A stretch of DNA of 13,771 bases from CAG-791 sp002392385 (GTDB lineage: Bacteria > Bacillota > Clostridia > Lachnospirales > Lachnospiraceae), in NCBI GenBank assembly GCA_946616295.1, contig CAMOIU010000066.1, positions 1 through 13,771 on the forward strand. The letters are read 5' to 3'. Of the stretch, positions 12,815 to 13,771 are shown piece by piece. The position numbers were made by a program, and so were the translations under genes. The notes under the pieces were generated by a model, which saw only the letters and a program-made list of their open reading frames with translations, made no database searches and was not told the origin of the DNA. Positions within the stretch are counted from its first letter, which is position 1. The number at the start of each line of letters is the position of its first letter.

Positions 12815-13771
12815 TCTCGTGGCATTTATTCCCAGAGCGGTGGCCCAGAGCATTCCGCTCCTGTTCGGCAGCACAGGTGAGACCATCACCCAGAAATCCG
12901 GCAACCTGAACCTGGGTATCCCGGGTGTCATGTACGTGGGCGGTATTGCCGGCGTCATCGGCGCCTTCCTCTATGAGCGCGCCTGCGGCACGGCGGCTGC
13001 CATGAACCCCTTCCTGACAGTCCTGATCCCCCTGCTCTGCTGCCTGCTGGGCTCCCTGCTCATGGGGCTCCTGTACTGCTTCCTCACCGTGACCCTGCGG
13101 GCCAACCAGAACGTGACGGGTCTGGCCATGACCACCTTCGGTGTCGGTTTCGGCAATTTCTTCGGCGGCTCCCTCATCAAGCTGACCGGGGCGGACGTTC
13201 CCTCCATTGCCCTGAGCGCCACTTCCAACGTGTTCAGAAAGGCCCTTCCCATGGCCGGCTCCACCGGCTGGTTCGGCAAGGTCTTCCTGTCCTACGGTTT
13301 CCTGGCCTATACGGCGGTGGTGATCGCCCTGATCGCGGCCTACGTCCTCAAGAGGACCCGGACGGGCCTGCACCTGCGCGCCGTGGGCGAGAGCCCCGCG
13401 ACGGCGGACGCGGCGGGCATCAACATCACCCGCTACAAGTACGTCGCCACCTGCCTGGGCTGCATGATCGCCGGTCTCGGCGGCCTCTACTATGTCATGG
13501 ACTACGCCTGCGGCGTCTGGTCCAACGATGCCTTCGGTGACAGAGGCTGGCTGGCCATCGCCCTGGTCATCTTCACCATCTGGCGTCCCAACGTGGGCAT
13601 CCTGTCCTCCATCCTGTTCGGCGGCCTCTACATCCTCTACCTGTTCATCCCCACCGGTATGAACCTGGCCGTCAAGGAGCTCTACAAGATGCTTCCCTAC
13701 GTCGTCACCATCATCGTGCTGATCATCACCAGCATGCGCAACAAGCGGGAGAACCAGCCCCCGGCAAGTCT
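12807..13771 (+). CDS. Nucleoside-type ABC transporter permease, subunit 2 (3' end cut by window)
   Basis: The frame is open from ATG 12807 to the window end (321 complete codons), so the stop lies outside. The protein begins MFDLVAFIPRAVAQSIPLLFGSTGE and continues ITQKSGNLNLGIPGVMYVGG, a hallmark of the second permease of BMP-type nucleoside transporters (YufQ/NupQ-like). The coupling loop reads HLRAVGESPATADAAGINITRYKY, about residues 191-214. Hydrophobic helices span most of the chain and the last visible residues are hydrophilic (MRNKRENQPPAS), suggesting little is missing, since relatives are about 310-330 residues. The start overlaps the previous stop by 8 nt (12807-12814) and uses AAGGAGGTG upstream. 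It completes the set of receptor, double ATPase and two permeases. Confidence 0.92.
   Translation, partial: MFDLVAFIPRAVAQSIPLLFGSTGETITQKSGNLNLGIPGVMYVGGIAGVIGAFLYERACGTAAAMNPFLTVLIPLLCCLLGSLLMGLLYCFLTVTLRANQNVTGLAMTTFGVGFGNFFGGSLIKLTGADVPSIALSATSNVFRKALPMAGSTGWFGKVFLSYGFLAYTAVVIALIAAYVLKRTRTGLHLRAVGESPATADAAGINITRYKYVATCLGCMIAGLGGLYYVMDYACGVWSNDAFGDRGWLAIALVIFTIWRPNVGILSSILFGGLYILYLFIPTGMNLAVKELYKMLPYVVTIIVLIITSMRNKRENQPPAS

Noticed and set aside
10618..12958. Long minus-strand frames (10618-11736 and 11567-12958)
   Set aside because: Both lie opposite the nucleoside ATPase and permease genes, whose overlaps, RBSs and motifs are convincing; the minus frames are Gln/His/Asp-rich shadows.

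Overview
The window looks like chromosomal DNA from a fairly GC-rich Firmicute, most likely class Clostridia (possibly Lachnospiraceae-like). The reasons are the strong AGGAGG-type ribosome binding sites, TTGACA/TATAAT-type promoters, three Gram-positive-style lipoprotein substrate-binding proteins with acidic Ala/Glu linkers, and an orphan gene resembling a family I recall from Clostridia. No taxonomic marker is present, so this is inference. Almost everything recognisable is nutrient uptake.

Layout. (1) 1-2483, plus strand: the end of an oligopeptide-transporter ATPase (OppF/DppF type), a leader with four consecutive hairpins, a peptide-binding lipoprotein (OppA type) and a strong intrinsic terminator. 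(2) 2484-3962: a gene-poor stretch with four copies of a 25-nt hairpin repeat, then a good promoter, a roughly 157-nt structured segment ending in an intrinsic terminator (small RNA or attenuated leader), then an orphan PD-(D/E)XK-like protein. (3) 3961-7695, minus strand: an operon read right to left, made of an amino-acid-type binding lipoprotein, one permease, one ATPase and a DapF-fold amino-acid racemase/epimerase, ended by a terminator next to the convergent orphan gene. (4) 7811-13771, plus strand: a purine-salvage locus with xanthine phosphoribosyltransferase (xpt), a BMP-family nucleoside-binding lipoprotein, a double-domain ATPase and two permeases, the last cut by the window edge.

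How they work together. The third block could import a small amino-acid-like ligand and invert its stereocentre. Its binding protein lacks the arginine that normally holds the alpha-carboxylate, and its racemase differs from true DapF outside the two catalytic cysteines, so the substrate is probably not standard. The fourth block takes up nucleosides, and Xpt converts xanthine (or guanine) to the nucleotide. The transporter genes there are tightly coupled by two 8-nt overlaps, whereas a very stable hairpin separates the binding protein from the membrane components.

The window is also rich in short tandem repeats (29, 10, 12, 24 and 18 bp units) and long inverted repeats between or inside genes. 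I see no tRNA, rRNA, CRISPR array, insertion sequence or phage gene.
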